From NCBI GenBank assembly GCA_963691815.1, contig OY829657.1:26417243-26481242 (forward strand): DNA of 64,000 nucleotides. Reading direction: 5' to 3'. The stretch comes from Echiichthys vipera (taxonomy: Eukaryota; Chordata; Actinopteri; Perciformes; Trachinidae). Positions 22,065 to 34,143 of this stretch are shown here, in pieces. A model generated the notes under the pieces. The model saw only the letters and a program-made list of their open reading frames with translations, searched no databases and had not been told where the DNA came from. Each line of letters starts with the position of its first letter. Positions within the stretch are counted from its first letter, which is position 1. The position numbers and the translations under genes are program-made.

Positions 22065-22680
22065 TGGTGTCCGCAGAGGATTGTGGGTAGTGTAGTGACC
22101 TCAGCTATGCAAAACAGTGGAAAAACTCTTTGTTTCTCAGAATAGAAGGGGGAAACACGCCCATACTATTAACCCGTCAATTGTGTGTAATTAAAAAGGA
22201 CATAATGGTGTTTTGTGTTTAGAAATATCGCAGATATAATTGTAAGATCATCATTAACATAATAAGTGACAGTAAGGTGAATACTTCCTGGTCAAGCTGA
22301 AGCTAAACGTTGATGTTTTGAGTAACTGCCTTATTTATCAATAATTTTCAATCTGTTCACGTTCATATTCTGTTTCATTTTAAAATAAATTGTGTAAAAG
22401 CGGTTTTGTTCAGCAACGCTGACATGCTCCATTTCTGGAGCAACTGCCGCTGAGGATCATGGGTAGTGTTATGACTTAATTTATCAAAAACGGAGAAAAA
22501 ACTCCTTGTTTTACAAAATCGAAGGGGAAAACAAGAAGGTTAATGCCCATACAATTAACACTTGTCACTTGTGTGTAATCAACAAGGGTACACTTGTGTT
22601 TTTTGTTGAGAAATGTCGCAGATATCATTGTAAAATGGCCGTTAACGTAAAAACTAATAGTGAGGTGAATATTTCCGGGA
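22065..22680 (+). repeat. Duplicated segment, about 380-bp period
   Basis: gaggattgtgggtagtgt...tgaatacttcc (about 22075-22290) recurs diverged as gaggatcatgggtagtgt...tgaatatttcc (about 22452-22675), with shared gtgtgtaat and atatcgcag/atgtcgcag words in order. Confidence 0.65.
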
Positions 22681-22879
22681 TTCAGGTCCTCCTTAGCCAA
22701 TGGGACGGATGCTCACAGCGTCTTCGTGTGCCGTGGTCGGGTTAATACTGAATGAATGGACGGCAGTGGCACTCGCCCTGAGCTTCAAATATCGCCGCGG
22801 ACGGGCTTACATTGGAATAAGTTGAAAGCCCCCTGCGTCGGGTTTGTACGTTTAAGGAGACCTTTTTAGTCAGTAACTA

Positions 22880-23247
22880 ACGCCAAAGGCCCCTGACCAA
22901 GCGTCAGTTTTTGACGTATTGGGTGTGAGACTGTGTTGCACTGAGGGGGGTGAATTTTTTTGCACCAGGCTAGTTTTTATTTTATTGGGGGTTAAAGTTT
23001 ATGAATAATTAGGGGCATGGCCTCTTGAGTGACAGCTAGCCTCTGGCCCTCATTTCTCCTCAGAGGTATACGTCAGCCAGATGGACATATCTCCCTTCCC
23101 CCAACGTCACATACATGCCCTTTTTTTGGTAAGAGGAAATGAGGCTGACAAGATGGCGACTCCTGTAGGTGAGGACGATTGGATCAAGTTGAGAGAACGG
23201 ACCCCGACGGAGAGGCTACGTCCATTTTTTATACAGTCTATGGTTGT
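22880..23247. repeat. Interspersed repeat family A, short copy
   Basis: Reverse complement of the ends of 3079-3965: gctagtttttattttattgg, tgacagctagcctct, gacaagatggcgactcc, and the end tatacagtctatgg. A further partial match (tatagactgtataaaatatgg ... gtcgccatcttc) lies at 48036-48135. Confidence 0.55.
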
Positions 23248-23249
23248 TC

Positions 23250-24100
23250 CACCATTGATCAGTTTTTTCCTATTGGTTTTGGAAACATATACTGAGAAAC
23301 AAGTAATGTTTTCTAATTCAATTTAGTCTACTATATAAGCATCAAACTATTGCTTAGATTAGATTACACACTCCTCGTCTCGGAAAGACTTATTGCAAAA
23401 TACACTACTATCACTAGGCCAAAAACACCGTTTTACTCATTCAGCGTCGTACTATGAGTGATGATGATGACTAAACTTAACCGTCACCTTTTGGTGAATA
23501 AGCTTAACTGCCGTGGTCCACTTCAGGTCCACAGCAATAAAGTCAACGTCATATTTAGTTGTTGTTCATAAGTTTTCGGAGGATAACATACGAACCTGTT
23601 GGTGAGAATATGTTGTAATAAGTCAATGTTGTGATCACAACTTTTATTCTATGGGCCTTAAACAAATTACTTATTGCAGGTTTACGCTGCACCATGATCT
23701 GGCTTTACTAAGGAGTCTTACCAAAGTGCTGGATGATAAATACACCAACCAAATCATTCACTAACTACAGTATGTCTGAGGTAGATCTGCCATTATCCAG
23801 CATGGAGACCAAAAGTCTGGTCTGTCTTATACTCTAGGGATATCATCATATTATCTTCTCACAGACCATATTGATCATTATTTACTCCTGTAATTTTCCA
23901 ACTGTGACCATGGACAGTAAAAAATAAAGATGTCACCCATTGGTTTGTTGATTAACATTTTGAAGCCCAGAGTTTGGCATATGGCTGTTGCCAACTTGGT
24001 ATTTTGGAGTCAAAATTGACCATACTTGGACAAGAGGGCAGAGCTTGGGAGGAGTGTAACAACTTTATCTAGTTAAGTGTCTGTTAAGTGACTATCTATC
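23250..24100. other. No gene recognised
   Basis: Unique-looking AT-rich sequence; 23910-24060 resembles common fish non-coding repeats but I cannot name one. Confidence 0.35.
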
Positions 24101-24103
24101 AGA

Positions 24104-24309
24104 GGCTCCATTCACAGTGCAGGTCTTAATGCACAATTCTGATTTATTGCTCAAATCCGATTTTTCTTTGTCTGTTTAAAAGTGGCCTAATTCTGATTCG
24201 AACATGTCAGATTCAATGCGACTTGTGCTGTTCACACTGTCAAAAGCAAATCAGATATGGGTCACATATGAGTGAAAAAAAATCCGATTCGGGCAGTGTG
24301 AACGGAGCC
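24104..24309. mobile_element. MITE, 206 bp, hAT-like ends
   Basis: Ends ggctccattcacagtgc and gcagtgtgaacggagcc are inverted repeats. Internal aaatccgattttt and aaaatccgattcgg words are in inverted arrangement. The whole is a compact foldback. Target duplication not clear. Confidence 0.6.
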
Positions 24310-24950
24310 CAAGAGTGAGTTAAAACAATGGTGATTGATCATGTGACCCACTAATGAAAGCACTTGTTGCCTCTTTGCTGAGTATTACAATCTGTGTGTC
24401 TGTGGAGACATGACCTTTCTAAATAGACAGACGCCGTTCTGTTAGTGACACTGCTGACAGCGGTTGGTTTGCCGGTGGAGCTCGCCACTTGGTGTTTGCT
24501 TGCAGACTGCTAAGCAGAAGACAGAATGACCATATCATAAAAAATACATAACTCCAAATGAGGGCAAACACACCAGCCGCTACAGGGACAGCCTTATGCT
24601 ATCATTAATTTGCAACCGACTTTATTACAGTATGTGATCCCCTTATCATGAAGATGAATTAAACCGCAGCTGGAGATCCAATTAAGATTCAGCATTCACC
24701 TTCTGCTGAGCCCCCTTTGTTACTTAATTTAAATTAGACCACAGACCTGACTAAGTGGTGTATTCAAAAAGCTTCAGTGTGATGATATCCTTGCTTTGCC
24801 CTCCACACAACTCTAATTACAGCAATATTGCAAAGCCCATAAGTGGGAATCAATCACAGACCTACAGTATTAAATGGGAGAAGAAAGAAAAAGAAAAGAC
24901 AAAATAAAACATTTATTATTTCACATATTTCGCTATTTAAACTGAGATTA

Positions 24951-25995
24951 CACATTGGCCCTCATTTATCAAACGTACGGCAGAAAAACATGTGTACGAC
25001 CATTTCCTGGCAATCTTCGGCATTTATCAATTTGGACGTGAGCGGAAGCTACGATCAAATCTCACGTCAGGTCTGAGATCGTGTACGCAAATTTCAGCCT
25101 GTGTATTTGCAGTGCAGCACAGCAAAATCTGGACAAAAAATAATGAACAAACCTCAGCTGTCATTAAGCATAAGCAGTCACATATTAAGAACAGATCAAA
25201 ACGGATTCTTAAAACGAATTAAAAAAAAATTAAATTGTGGTTGGAGCAATTGATTGTACTCATGTGCGTCTGAAGGCAATTGCAAAAACTACCTCTCGAT
25301 AAATGTACAGGTGATATGTGATGCCAAGCTGTCGCTTTTAAACGTGGGGACAAGCGGTTGAAGCTGAATGAATGAATGAATGTGTTGGCGCGCGGCCGCA
25401 GCAAGACGCACTGCAGAGCCAAATCATCTCCTCGGTAAGTGGTTTCGCTCGATAAATTGCAATAAATCAAACAAGTTATCAGATGATTAACATTTTGGTA
25501 TGGTTCTTCTAGGTGACAAAGGTTATCCTCTAACGGAATACCTAATAACCCCGCTGGCAAACCCAGCTACAGAGCAGGAGCGCAGGTTCAGCAGTGCACA
25601 CACATGCACACGGGTCACAGTGGAGCGCTGCTTCGGGTTGACTGCCTCCGGTATTCTTTTCCATACAGCGTTTTTATGGGCCCCCTTATTTTGCTCCATC
25701 TCGGATGTCAGGATGCCGATCTCTGTGTCGGAAAAGTTTCTTTTCTTACCAGTGTTTCGTCTCTCCGTGTTTGACCTCAGTGGGCGAGGCCTCCGAACCA
25801 GGAATATTTAAGGGCATAACATGTTAATGACGATCGAATTCAGCCGCCGCATTTATCAAGGCCCGCTCATTCGTACGCTGAGATTGGTCGGATACGAATG
25901 TTTCATAAATCACACGTGGGTCCTTTCCTACGACCAATTCTGCGCTCAGATCTGCGCCCGTTTTCACGCAAGATTGATAAATGAGGGCCAATGTG
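24951..25995 (+). mobile_element. PIF/Harbinger element with transposase and Myb/SANT remnants
   Basis: Outer inverted repeats: tggccctcatttatcaa (left) and ttgataaatgagggcca (right), inside cacat/atgtg. Plus strand 25500-25635 encodes the transposase C-terminal part LLGDKGYPLTEYLITPLANP followed by VTVERCFG, holding the second D and the E of the DDE triad. Minus strand 25790-25715 encodes KKRNFSDTEIGILTSEMEQ, the Myb/SANT-like partner protein. The convergent two-gene layout is typical of Harbinger. Large deletions have removed the rest, so it is non-autonomous. Confidence 0.75.
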
Positions 25996-25999
25996 ACCA

Positions 26000-26845
26000 A
26001 TCTGAGGGCTACTCCCATAGAAAAAACATTCTGAGCTTTCTAGCTCGAACTAACTTAACTGAACTTCCAGGGTCTCCTCCCTAAACAAACAGTGTTTGAC
26101 CCCTTAAAGTCACCTGAGAATAATAGTAAAGAATATAACGTATAAATAGTATTAATAGTTATTCCAGAACAGACATTAAATTAGTCAGCAGAGGGCGCCA
26201 AGATGCCATGGGGCAGACAGGCCATGAGGGTATTTTTCTACCTCATCTCAGATGGATAGAGCTGAGATAACCCTCCACCCTGCGTTAGAATGCTCGCTGT
26301 ATCGATACAGGTCACCTCTGCATCTCAGACTATGAAAAGTGTCAGGCTTCATTAAAGCCCATTGACCAAACAGAGAACAAGAATACTTCAGATAAAACTG
26401 TGGCGGTGGGTGATAAAAAAGTTGAAATAAAATAAAATACAGCTGTGAAATAAATATATAATAACGAACTGAAATCTACATGTGAATGAGTTATCCAGTG
26501 CTTGGCACGAAGGCCGACCAAAGACAAACTGAATTCACATAACAGTGTGAGCAGGCACAAAAACAGGATGAAGAAACATGAAGAAACATGTCCACACTGC
26601 GTTAAAATTACCACTTAGCGAGTCCTGTTCAAGACTTTAACAGAGAGAAAATTGGCAGCCTGTCAGGACTTTAACTGTTAACGAGGCGGTTTAAAAATAA
26701 TATAAAATGCATAAACTCCGGTCAGTCCGGGGCTGTTATAGCACAGTGACACAGTCAGCACAGCGACACAGTCAGCACTACTCACGGTTATCCAGACAAC
26801 ATGACAGCGGCTCGTCTGCAGTGAAATCAACAGCTTTCGCGCAGT
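26000..26845. other. No gene recognised
   Basis: AT-rich. Contains agagggcgcca near 26192 and simple cacagtcagcaca direct repeats at 26745-26780. Nothing coding is supported. Confidence 0.35.
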
Positions 26846-26847
26846 CA

Positions 26848-27066
26848 TTAGGGCACCTCTGTGCGGTTGGATGTTATGGAGGCTTTCGCCTCGGTGACCA
26901 TAGAGAGCCTTGTTCTGCCTCCGTCCCTCATCGTGATGATCAGTCTGGTGGGGAACAGCAGCGCGGGTCTGAAGCCCAGGTTGTATTACCTCTCTGTATT
27001 TCTGGTGCTGCTCCACCAACTCCGGAGCGTAGTCCTCGTAGATGGCGATGGGAGACCCTCTGTATT
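26848..27066 (-). pseudogene. L1-type LINE ORF1p C-terminal fragment
   Basis: Minus-strand frames give SPIAIYEDYAPELVEQ and KYREV. After a frameshift they give FRPALLFPTRLIITMRDGG and LSMVTEAKASI, ending TEVP and stop at 26848-26850. This corresponds to the C-terminal domain of L1-family ORF1 proteins (RNA-binding chaperone). 5'-truncated; adjoins BEL/Pao sequence in the opposite orientation. Confidence 0.65.
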
Positions 27067-27099
27067 GTAACTGGCCTCTCCTGGCACGGACCCTCAGCT

Positions 27100-28735
27100 A
27101 AGAGCACCAAAGGTGCAACCTAAAGGGAAGAACCGCATAGTCTTCAATTGCTCATTCCAATTCAGAGCGAATAACCTCAATAAGCTCCTGCACCCTGGGC
27201 CCACACTAAGTCCTTACTTGCTTTCCGTCCACCTCAGATTTAGAGAATATGCCGTTGGTATGAGCAGTAACATCCGTGAGATGTTTCATCAGGTGAGGCT
27301 CTTCCCTGAAGACAGATCACTGCTAAGATTCCTCTGGAGGGACATGAACTGCGAAGGTCCACCCAGTGCCTATGAGTGGCGTGTCCTCCCTTTTGGCAAT
27401 ACATCCAGTCCCGGCTGTGCAACATTTGCTCCCCAAAAACATGCCAGGAACAACAGCCACCCCAATGATGCTCTCAGAGAGGCAACTGAACTGTTCTTTT
27501 ATGTGGAGAACAGTCTGTTCAGTTTAACTTCTGTGGAGGAGGCTAAAACACTTGTTGACCAGCTCCAGAAGCTTCTGGCAGAAGGAGGATTCAACCTGTG
27601 CCGATAGGCAAGCAATGTTCCCTCAGTGATCTGCAATCTTACCTCTGATGCCAGATCAGAAAGTGCTTAACGCTGGATTGCGCAAGAGCAAGCTGACTCT
27701 CAAGATTCAGCACTTGGGCTTTACTGGCACTGTCATTCTTATACCCTGCTATACTGTCCTGAAGTTAAGATGCACACCATATATAAGGTCCTTGCCAGCC
27801 AGTATGACCCACTGGGCTAGCTCTTTACCTATACTACTAAGGCTAAGATAATAGTCCAACAGCTCTGGAACAAGAAGCTAGACTGGGATGAGCCCCAGCT
27901 ACCTGCAGCACTCATCCAGTAATGGAAAGAGTGGGAAAGAGAACTGCCAGATTTGCAGTTTATAGCCCTTCCTAGGTGCTACAGCAGTTGAGAGATGGTC
28001 TCCCCCACAAGCACAAAGGATAGCCAAGTGTTCTGTGAAGCATCAGAGCGAGCCTACGGCTCTGTGGCCGCACTTTGAGTCTGCCTTGTGTATGAAAAGT
28101 GCTATACAAATAAAGCTGCCTTGCTATACAAATAAAGCTGCCTATCTCAGAACTGAAGACCCTGTCAGCAAGGTTGAGGTAGCAATCCTAACAGCAAGGT
28201 CAAGGGTAGAACCTAGGAAGCAGCAATCAATTCCTAGTCTGAGTTATGCAAAGCACTTACTGGGGCGCAGCTAGCCAAAGTACTCCTTGCGGAGCTTTCT
28301 CTCCCTATCCTCCAAGTCAATTTTTGGTCTGACTCCGCCACCGTCCTCATGTGGGTCTAATCGGTTTCGTGCCGGTTTAAGGTGGCAGAAATACAAGACC
28401 TTACGGATCGTGATAAATGGCACTATGTGGATACACACAATGCTGCTGATGACATCACACATGGGAAAGCTCTCACCGAGCTAGCTGTCGCTGGCACAAA
28501 GGCCCATCCTTCCTGCAAGGAGCTCCTGAACAGTTGCCTGAGAAGCCAGCCACTTTATTGAAGGAGACAACCTCAAAAATTCAATTTTGCAGCCTCACTT
28601 CAACAGTGCCAATCCCAGACACCCCAGAAGCCAGCAAAATTACCACCTTTGACAAGCTGCTGGAGGCTACTGCACACTCCCCGCTAGGCTATGTCTTCAC
28701 AAACCTCCATTATACTTCACTGGAGTAGACTGTTT
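27100..28735 (+). pseudogene. BEL/Pao retrotransposon pol relic (RT to RNase H)
   Basis: 27113-27607 is an open RT stretch with RIVFNCSFQFR, NIREMFHQVRLFPEDRSLLR, WRVLPFG and the palm motif FFYVEN, where the usual YVDN/YVDD aspartate is Glu. Beyond a TAG, further pieces match the connection region (YKVLASQYDPLG; WKEWERELPDL), RNase H-like (FWSDSATVLMWV region near 28320) and the start of the integrase module, with many stops and shifts. No LTR is evident on either side. A tiny L2 tail interrupts it at about 28073. Confidence 0.75.
28073..28142 (+). mobile_element. Extremely 5'-truncated L2 LINE tail
   Basis: cactttgagtctgccttgtg...ctatacaaataaagctgcc matches the 3' end of the L2 element at 41279-41335. 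The ctatacaaataaagctgcc word is duplicated. Only about 50-70 bp were inserted, inside the BEL/Pao relic. Confidence 0.8.
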
Positions 28736-28739
28736 TGGC

Positions 28740-29600
28740 CCAAATAAGGTTAAAGTAGGCCACTGGTGCGAAACGAGATGGGGTATCATAACTAGCTTAA
28801 CCTCAATTTGAAAGTTAATCTTGATTAGTTGAATATCCCGTCATCAAATTTGCGCTATAAGTCAGACAACCCACCTTTGAAATGTCCAGTAAAAAGCAGA
28901 ACATTGTATAGAGTTTGACGTCCAAACATCAACCTTATCACAACCCTGCAGATAGTTGACATGATGTACTAGGGAGTGATGAAAAAAAAACAGGAAAAAA
29001 TAACGTTGACCCTCTATCATAGCATGCAGGGGGATGCTGGGTGATGACGGGTTGAAAGAGCAGTGCTACTAGTGCAGGGAGCAGGAGCATTAACAAGGCA
29101 GAGTAAGAAATGGGAGACTTTTCCACCTTAAATAGACCACCAAATCAGGAGGGTGTGTTTATGGAAGATAATTTTGAGGTATGTGCCATGAATATCAAGC
29201 AGCGCAGCTTGTGTTGAGTGCCTAAAGTAGCTGGCAGGCATTGGTCCTTGAACGGCATGTCTTGAGCTCTTTCAAACAATGCTCAGTGCTTGTCTGTGCT
29301 ATGAATAAACTGTGCAGGCTATATTTCTGAAAAACGATGTGGGTGAACTGACATCACTGATGTTTAGTAAATCAAAGCATTGTTGATTCATGTTATAAAG
29401 TTTGTAATTGCAATGCCTAAACTAAGATTAGATTTATTTGCGAAAAATCAGAAGTACTCATGTTGGTAACATGTATGATTTGTGGATATTTCATTCCTCC
29501 AGTTTAAAAAAAACAGGAGTGAATAAAGAGGAAGAGTGGAGAAATGAGGAGCCATGATACAGTTGAGAGGAGAAGATGCAGTGTTAACCCTCTCTTTTAA
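28740..29600. other. No gene recognised
   Basis: AT-rich spacer between the BEL/Pao and Tc1-like relics; no convincing coding. Confidence 0.35.
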
Positions 29601-29699
29601 AAAGGTATTTCATGTTAATGTCAGAATTCCAATACATGCAAAGAGTTAAAATGGTTGCCAACAAGTAGCTTATTAAAATTAACCATTATTTTTCATTGT

Positions 29700-30300
29700 C
29701 TGAACAGAAAGCCCACTTCAGGGGCCAGACCTCATCAGCAGAAAGAATAAAAAGAGTAGACTTGTCTTTGCTGAGGAGCATGTTGTGTGGAAAGAGGAGA
29801 ACTGGTCCAGAATGACTTCAGTGATGAGAGGACGTTCAGTTTATTTGGGTCCGATGGAAACATTCAACAAAGTGTGTAAAGTAGTAAGTTAACTCTGTAG
29901 GAGGAAGTGTCATGGTCTGGGGGATGTTTTTTCCGCAGCAGGAGTTGGGCCTCTTGTACAGCTACATGGCAGGGTGAATGCAAATGTTTATGTGAACCTC
30001 CTTCAGCAACATGCAATACCTTCACTCCATTTGTCTCCCAATCAGCTGCAATTTATATGAAGACAATGCCCCCTGTCACACTGTGAAACAGGTTAAGTAG
30101 TTCCTTGAAGCTAAGAATATTGAAACAATGAAATTGCCGGCCCTGAATCCAAATCTAAAACCCCATAAAGAATCTCTGGAAAATCTTAGAAACCCACTAC
30201 ATTTACCGAATTGTGGAAGAGACTGAAGAAGAATGGACCAAGATCAAACCAGAGCAGTGTGAGAGCTTGCACACAAAGGATGAGGGGAGTCTTCTTAACT
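29700..30300 (+). pseudogene. Tc1/mariner-like transposase relic
   Basis: Broken frames give SRLVFAEEHVVWKEENWS, then VGPLVQLHGRVNANVYVNLLQ, EDNAPCHTVKQVK, FLEAKNIETMKLPALNPN and KESLENL. These are the second-Asp and third-Glu regions of a Tc1-type DDE transposase. The EDNAPCHT Asp is present. The position of the last acidic residue reads Lys/Glu ambiguously, and several stops occur. No terminal repeats identified. Confidence 0.65.
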
Positions 30301-30319
30301 AGTATGATTGTGCCCTCAG

Positions 30320-31480
30320 TTCAAACTAAAAATATATAATTTTTGATTGCATATAGTATAACGCAGCAATACTAGTAAACTAATAATCGTGTTATATTTT
30401 TGTAGATACATCAGTCCCATGACAGCATAAAGACTGTTTTATGCTAGATTCTGTATATTGTCACATCCTTAATTCATACTGTTCCACTTGGTAAAAAAGT
30501 ATATATTTAGAATGAAAAAGAGAACTGGAAAGAGAAGTTCAAGCCCTTGCTTTTTTCTCACCTCACACCTGACCAATTAAAGCATACAGTGGGCGTAAAC
30601 GTTTGTTTGTCAGTTTCAAGAAAGATGAAATTGCTGGATGTCTCTGATGCTGTTAGATCCAAACAGCACTTTGTTTGAAACATGCTGAGGCTTTGAAGCT
30701 TTGATGCTACTCAAGCAGTGAGAGGATAATGAGAGCCAGTGGAGAAGCTTGCTACCACTCAGAGATGGTCACAAGTCACTTTGTGCAAGTCTGAGTCAAA
30801 TCTCAATTCTCTGAGGGCAGCAGCAAGTCCAATTCAAGTCTCTTATGGTTTTAATAAAGAATAATATAGAGTTGGAGTGCATTCATATTGTATAATTACA
30901 CAAAGTCCCAACTACTGACACTTTATAATCTAGTGTAAATAAAGAAAGTCTGCTGCTCCCTTTACCTGAACTAACTACAGACACACCTGAAACTCCAGGT
31001 CCTGCTCTCACTGGAGGATTTTAAAGAAGTTTGAAATAACTTGGAGGCAGACACATCTGGCTGTAGATATTCTGACTGATATATTCATGATTATGGTTAA
31101 TTTTGATATAGATTTACTGTTTTTACTTGTTATTTGATATATTTGTGTTGTATTATAGTCATGTATTTTGTATTTGCGGTTCATTTTGTTTTTATATCTT
31201 TGATCAGTGTTTCCTCTCTAAAACAGTTTCATCTGAGTTTTGTGAGTATGGTAAGTTGCACTGGACACAGAACACCAGTTACGTTACTATGGAGTCCCTG
31301 TCAGTTGTTGTTTTATACCTGCTGTTTCCATGCTAGGAGAATGGTGCACACAGTCATTATTCTGTGCAGTTGTTGTCCCAGGCTTAGACTGGGACTAAAG
31401 CCTGCTCTGCTCTACCCAGGATGGCTCATTCTTATGCTGTCTTATGCTTAAGCCAGAAAATGGATCAGCGCAGTTGACGA
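30320..31480. other. Mostly unrecognised; possible L1 ORF1 scrap near 31385-31430
   Basis: Plus strand near 31385 reads LRLGLKPALLYP, like the L1-family ORF1p C-terminus. It is too short to annotate as a gene. The rest is AT-rich with no feature. Confidence 0.3.
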
Positions 31481-31665
31481 CGGCACCAAGTATAATAAGT
31501 ACATGAAGTTGGGATGATGTGTAAAACTAAATAAAAACAGATTTCAATAATTTGCAAATCATTTCAACCTAAATTCAATTGAACACTACACTACAAAGAC
31601 GAGATTTTTAATGTTCAAACTGATAAACTTTATTGGGTTTTTTTTGCTCATTTTGAATTTGATGC

Positions 31666-31752
31666 TGAAGAATTAATAATCAATGAGTGAAGTATCATAA
31701 TCATGTGTTAGCATGTGTATTAGTAATGATTAATGAGAGTGTGATAATAAGA

Positions 31753-31836
<84 letters not shown>

Positions 31837-32493
31837 CATTTAAGAGTTTGATAGTATGTGCCTCTGCTATCATTTGACCAGGCTCAAGCTTTTATGGTTT
31901 CTGCAAAGCACACGAACTTTTGGCAGTCAGTCAAGGTCACAAAGACAATGAAATAGCCAGCTTGCACAAACGCACCTGGCAACTAGTTGAGATTAGAGAA
32001 TTGCCGTTCGCAGGAACAATCATATAAGGAGACAGGAACAACCATATAAGGAGGCAGGGACAGAGAGGAGGAGAGTATGTGCTTCTTTCACATATAAAGA
32101 AGAAAGCCCTGCCAAACAGATGATACCCCGAAGGGCGGGGGTGGAAGATGGAGGAATCGGGACGGCTGCTTCTGAAATACACATGTGCATGCACAAGCAG
32201 ACACATAAACCACGCCTTTGTAACAAGCATAAATGCTGGAGTAGTAAGAATAGATATCAGAACTGCTTGCCTCTGATCCTGGGTACTGTGTTGCACACAG
32301 TTACTCTAGATAGAGAATAGAACATTTCTCAAGACGTCTGTCTAATCGTTATGCTAATAAATGCCTGCTGGCGCACTAAACTGCCAACGACTCTGCTGAC
32401 TCCAGAAAGCCTCCTGTAGAATTTCAATTACGCAATATATACTCTGTGAGGTCCTTCTGAATTGACTAAAGTATTGTGTGTAAAATTCCTACA
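31666..32493 (+). mobile_element. Solo LTR, 828 bp, same family as the 51-55 kb ERV
   Basis: Begins TGAAGAATTAATAATC and ends AAAATTCCTACA, flanked by atgc at 31662-31665 and 32494-32497. Contains TATAAGGAG words (about 32035-32065), an AATAAA near 32355 and an expanded (AT)n at 31756-31832. The 54581-55398 LTR is its diverged counterpart on the minus strand. Confidence 0.85.
31756..31832. repeat. (AT)n microsatellite
   Basis: About 38 TA units inside the solo LTR. Confidence 0.95.
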
Positions 32494-33142
32494 ATGCGTG
32501 GGATAGGCATGTTTACCACTGTGTTACATCACCTTTCCTTTTAACAACACTCAATGTGTTGTTAAAATGTGTTGTTAAAATGAAAATATGAATAAAGACA
32601 CTAATTGTTGAAGCTTTGTAGGGGGAATTCTTTTCCATTCTTGCTTAATGTACGACTTCAGTTGCTCAACAGTCGTTGTATTTTGTGCTTCATAAAGCTC
32701 CAAACATTTTCAATGGGAGACAGGTCTGGACTGCAGGCAGGCCAGTCTAGTACCTACACTATTTTACTGTGGAGCCACATTCAGCTACGAATGTGCTTTG
32801 GCATTGTCTTGATGACCAGGGGCCTCATGTATCAATGTTGCATACGCACAAAAACGTACGCGGCGTACACCATTTTCCACGCCAACGTTCAGATGTATCA
32901 AAAGTGAAATGACTGTGGAAATGTGCGGTGCGCCACGCAAACTTCATGGCTGTCGTACGCACGTTTCTACAGCTATTGTTTCTTTGGCGACACTTAGAGG
33001 TGATGCTGGGAAACTGTTAGTTATGTGAAAACAATTCATCCTCAGTGTTATGTGCGCATCAGAGATACATTAATGGAAAATAAACACACACGTGTTTGCA
33101 ATCATAAGGATGGATATAAAAGCATGCGCAATTTAATGAAAA

Positions 33143-34126
33143 ATGGCATTAACAATGGCAGCCTTGGCCTTGTTAGAAGACATCGCAAATGGTTATATCA
33201 GATGTGAGAGGGTGTTTAGAGAGCGGAAAGATCTGTTGGCAAATTACGACAACTGGCTCATGAGTCGTTTCAGGTTGCAGAGGCCAGTGTTACTGGAGCT
33301 GTGCGCGGAGCTGCGGCCAGCCCTAGAACGACACACAGCCAGGAGCCAGGGGTTGTCCGTTCCCACACAGGTGCTGACCACTCTGGGGTTTCTGGCAACG
33401 CATGACTCGTTCAATCTAAACAATAGCATGGTTGGTAACAGATTGGAGGCTGGCACGGTGCGCGATGGGTGGCTTCTCGGTGAGTAAATAATTTATCCGT
33501 GCACAATGCCCGTTTGGACACGCGCATTCAAATATGTGTATTTGTTTTTTTCCCTGGTGAAAAAAGAATGGCAGAGCTATCTTGTCTCCTTGTGTTCAGT
33601 ATTTGTCTCAATAAACGCGTGCGTAAAGTAAACTTCAGTAGCCACGGCGCACCTCTGCAGTCATTAATATAAGTGTGATTAGTCTTGTCAATCCTTGTAA
33701 TGAAGTTGTTTTGTCCTGTTTGTTTTCCCGCGAACAGTAGTGTGATTTTTATCTATATATATATATATATATAGTTACCTTCTGAGAATGTGGCTTTTGA
33801 CCCCTCTCACTAACCCCGGCACCGACCAAGAGGGGAGGTACAACGACCGCCATTCCCGAACTCGGGCAGTGGTGGAGAGGGCAATTGACCTATTGAAGGG
33901 GCGCTGGCGCTGTCTAGACCGGTCGGGCGGGGTGCTGCTGTACACACCTGAGAAGGTGTGCCGCATCGTGCTGGCCTATGGTGTCCTGCACAACTTGGCA
34001 CACCGCCATGGCATACCACTGCCAGAGCACATCCCCCCACCAGAGGAACCGGATGCCGGACCCGTCAACCTCGACCCACCCCGTGAAGCGATACGGGCCG
34101 GGCAGCGTCTGATTTCAACGATGTAA
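33143..34126 (+). pseudogene. HARBI1-like transposase, internally deleted
   Basis: First piece, 33143-33487: MAALALLEDIANGYIRCERV, LMSRFRLQRPVLLELCAELR, VLTTLGFLAT, then a jump to HDSFNLNNSMVGNRL and TVRDGWLLG. The jump removes the region with the first catalytic Asp. Second piece, 33788-34126: MWLLTPLTNPGTDQEGRYND, RTRAVVERAIDLLKGRWRC (third acidic residue kept), YGVLHNLAHRHGIPLP. The stretch with the second Asp (GDxGY) is missing where an (AT)n tract sits (33755-33772). It is a nuclease-fold transposase with two of three catalytic acids gone. Confidence 0.8.
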
Positions 34127-34143
34127 AGAGGCAAGGACACACT

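Noticed and set aside
24104..24309. 8-bp hAT target duplication for this MITE
   Set aside because: Flanks ctatcaga and caagagtg are not duplicates.
26861..27070. Plus-strand 69-codon frame MEAFASVTIESLVL... that looks like a membrane-protein first exon
   Set aside because: The same bases on minus encode an L1-type ORF1p C-terminus with family motifs; the plus frame is its antisense shadow.
33244..33456. Minus frame opposite the Harbinger transposase
   Set aside because: Antisense shadow of the transposase; no recognisable domain.
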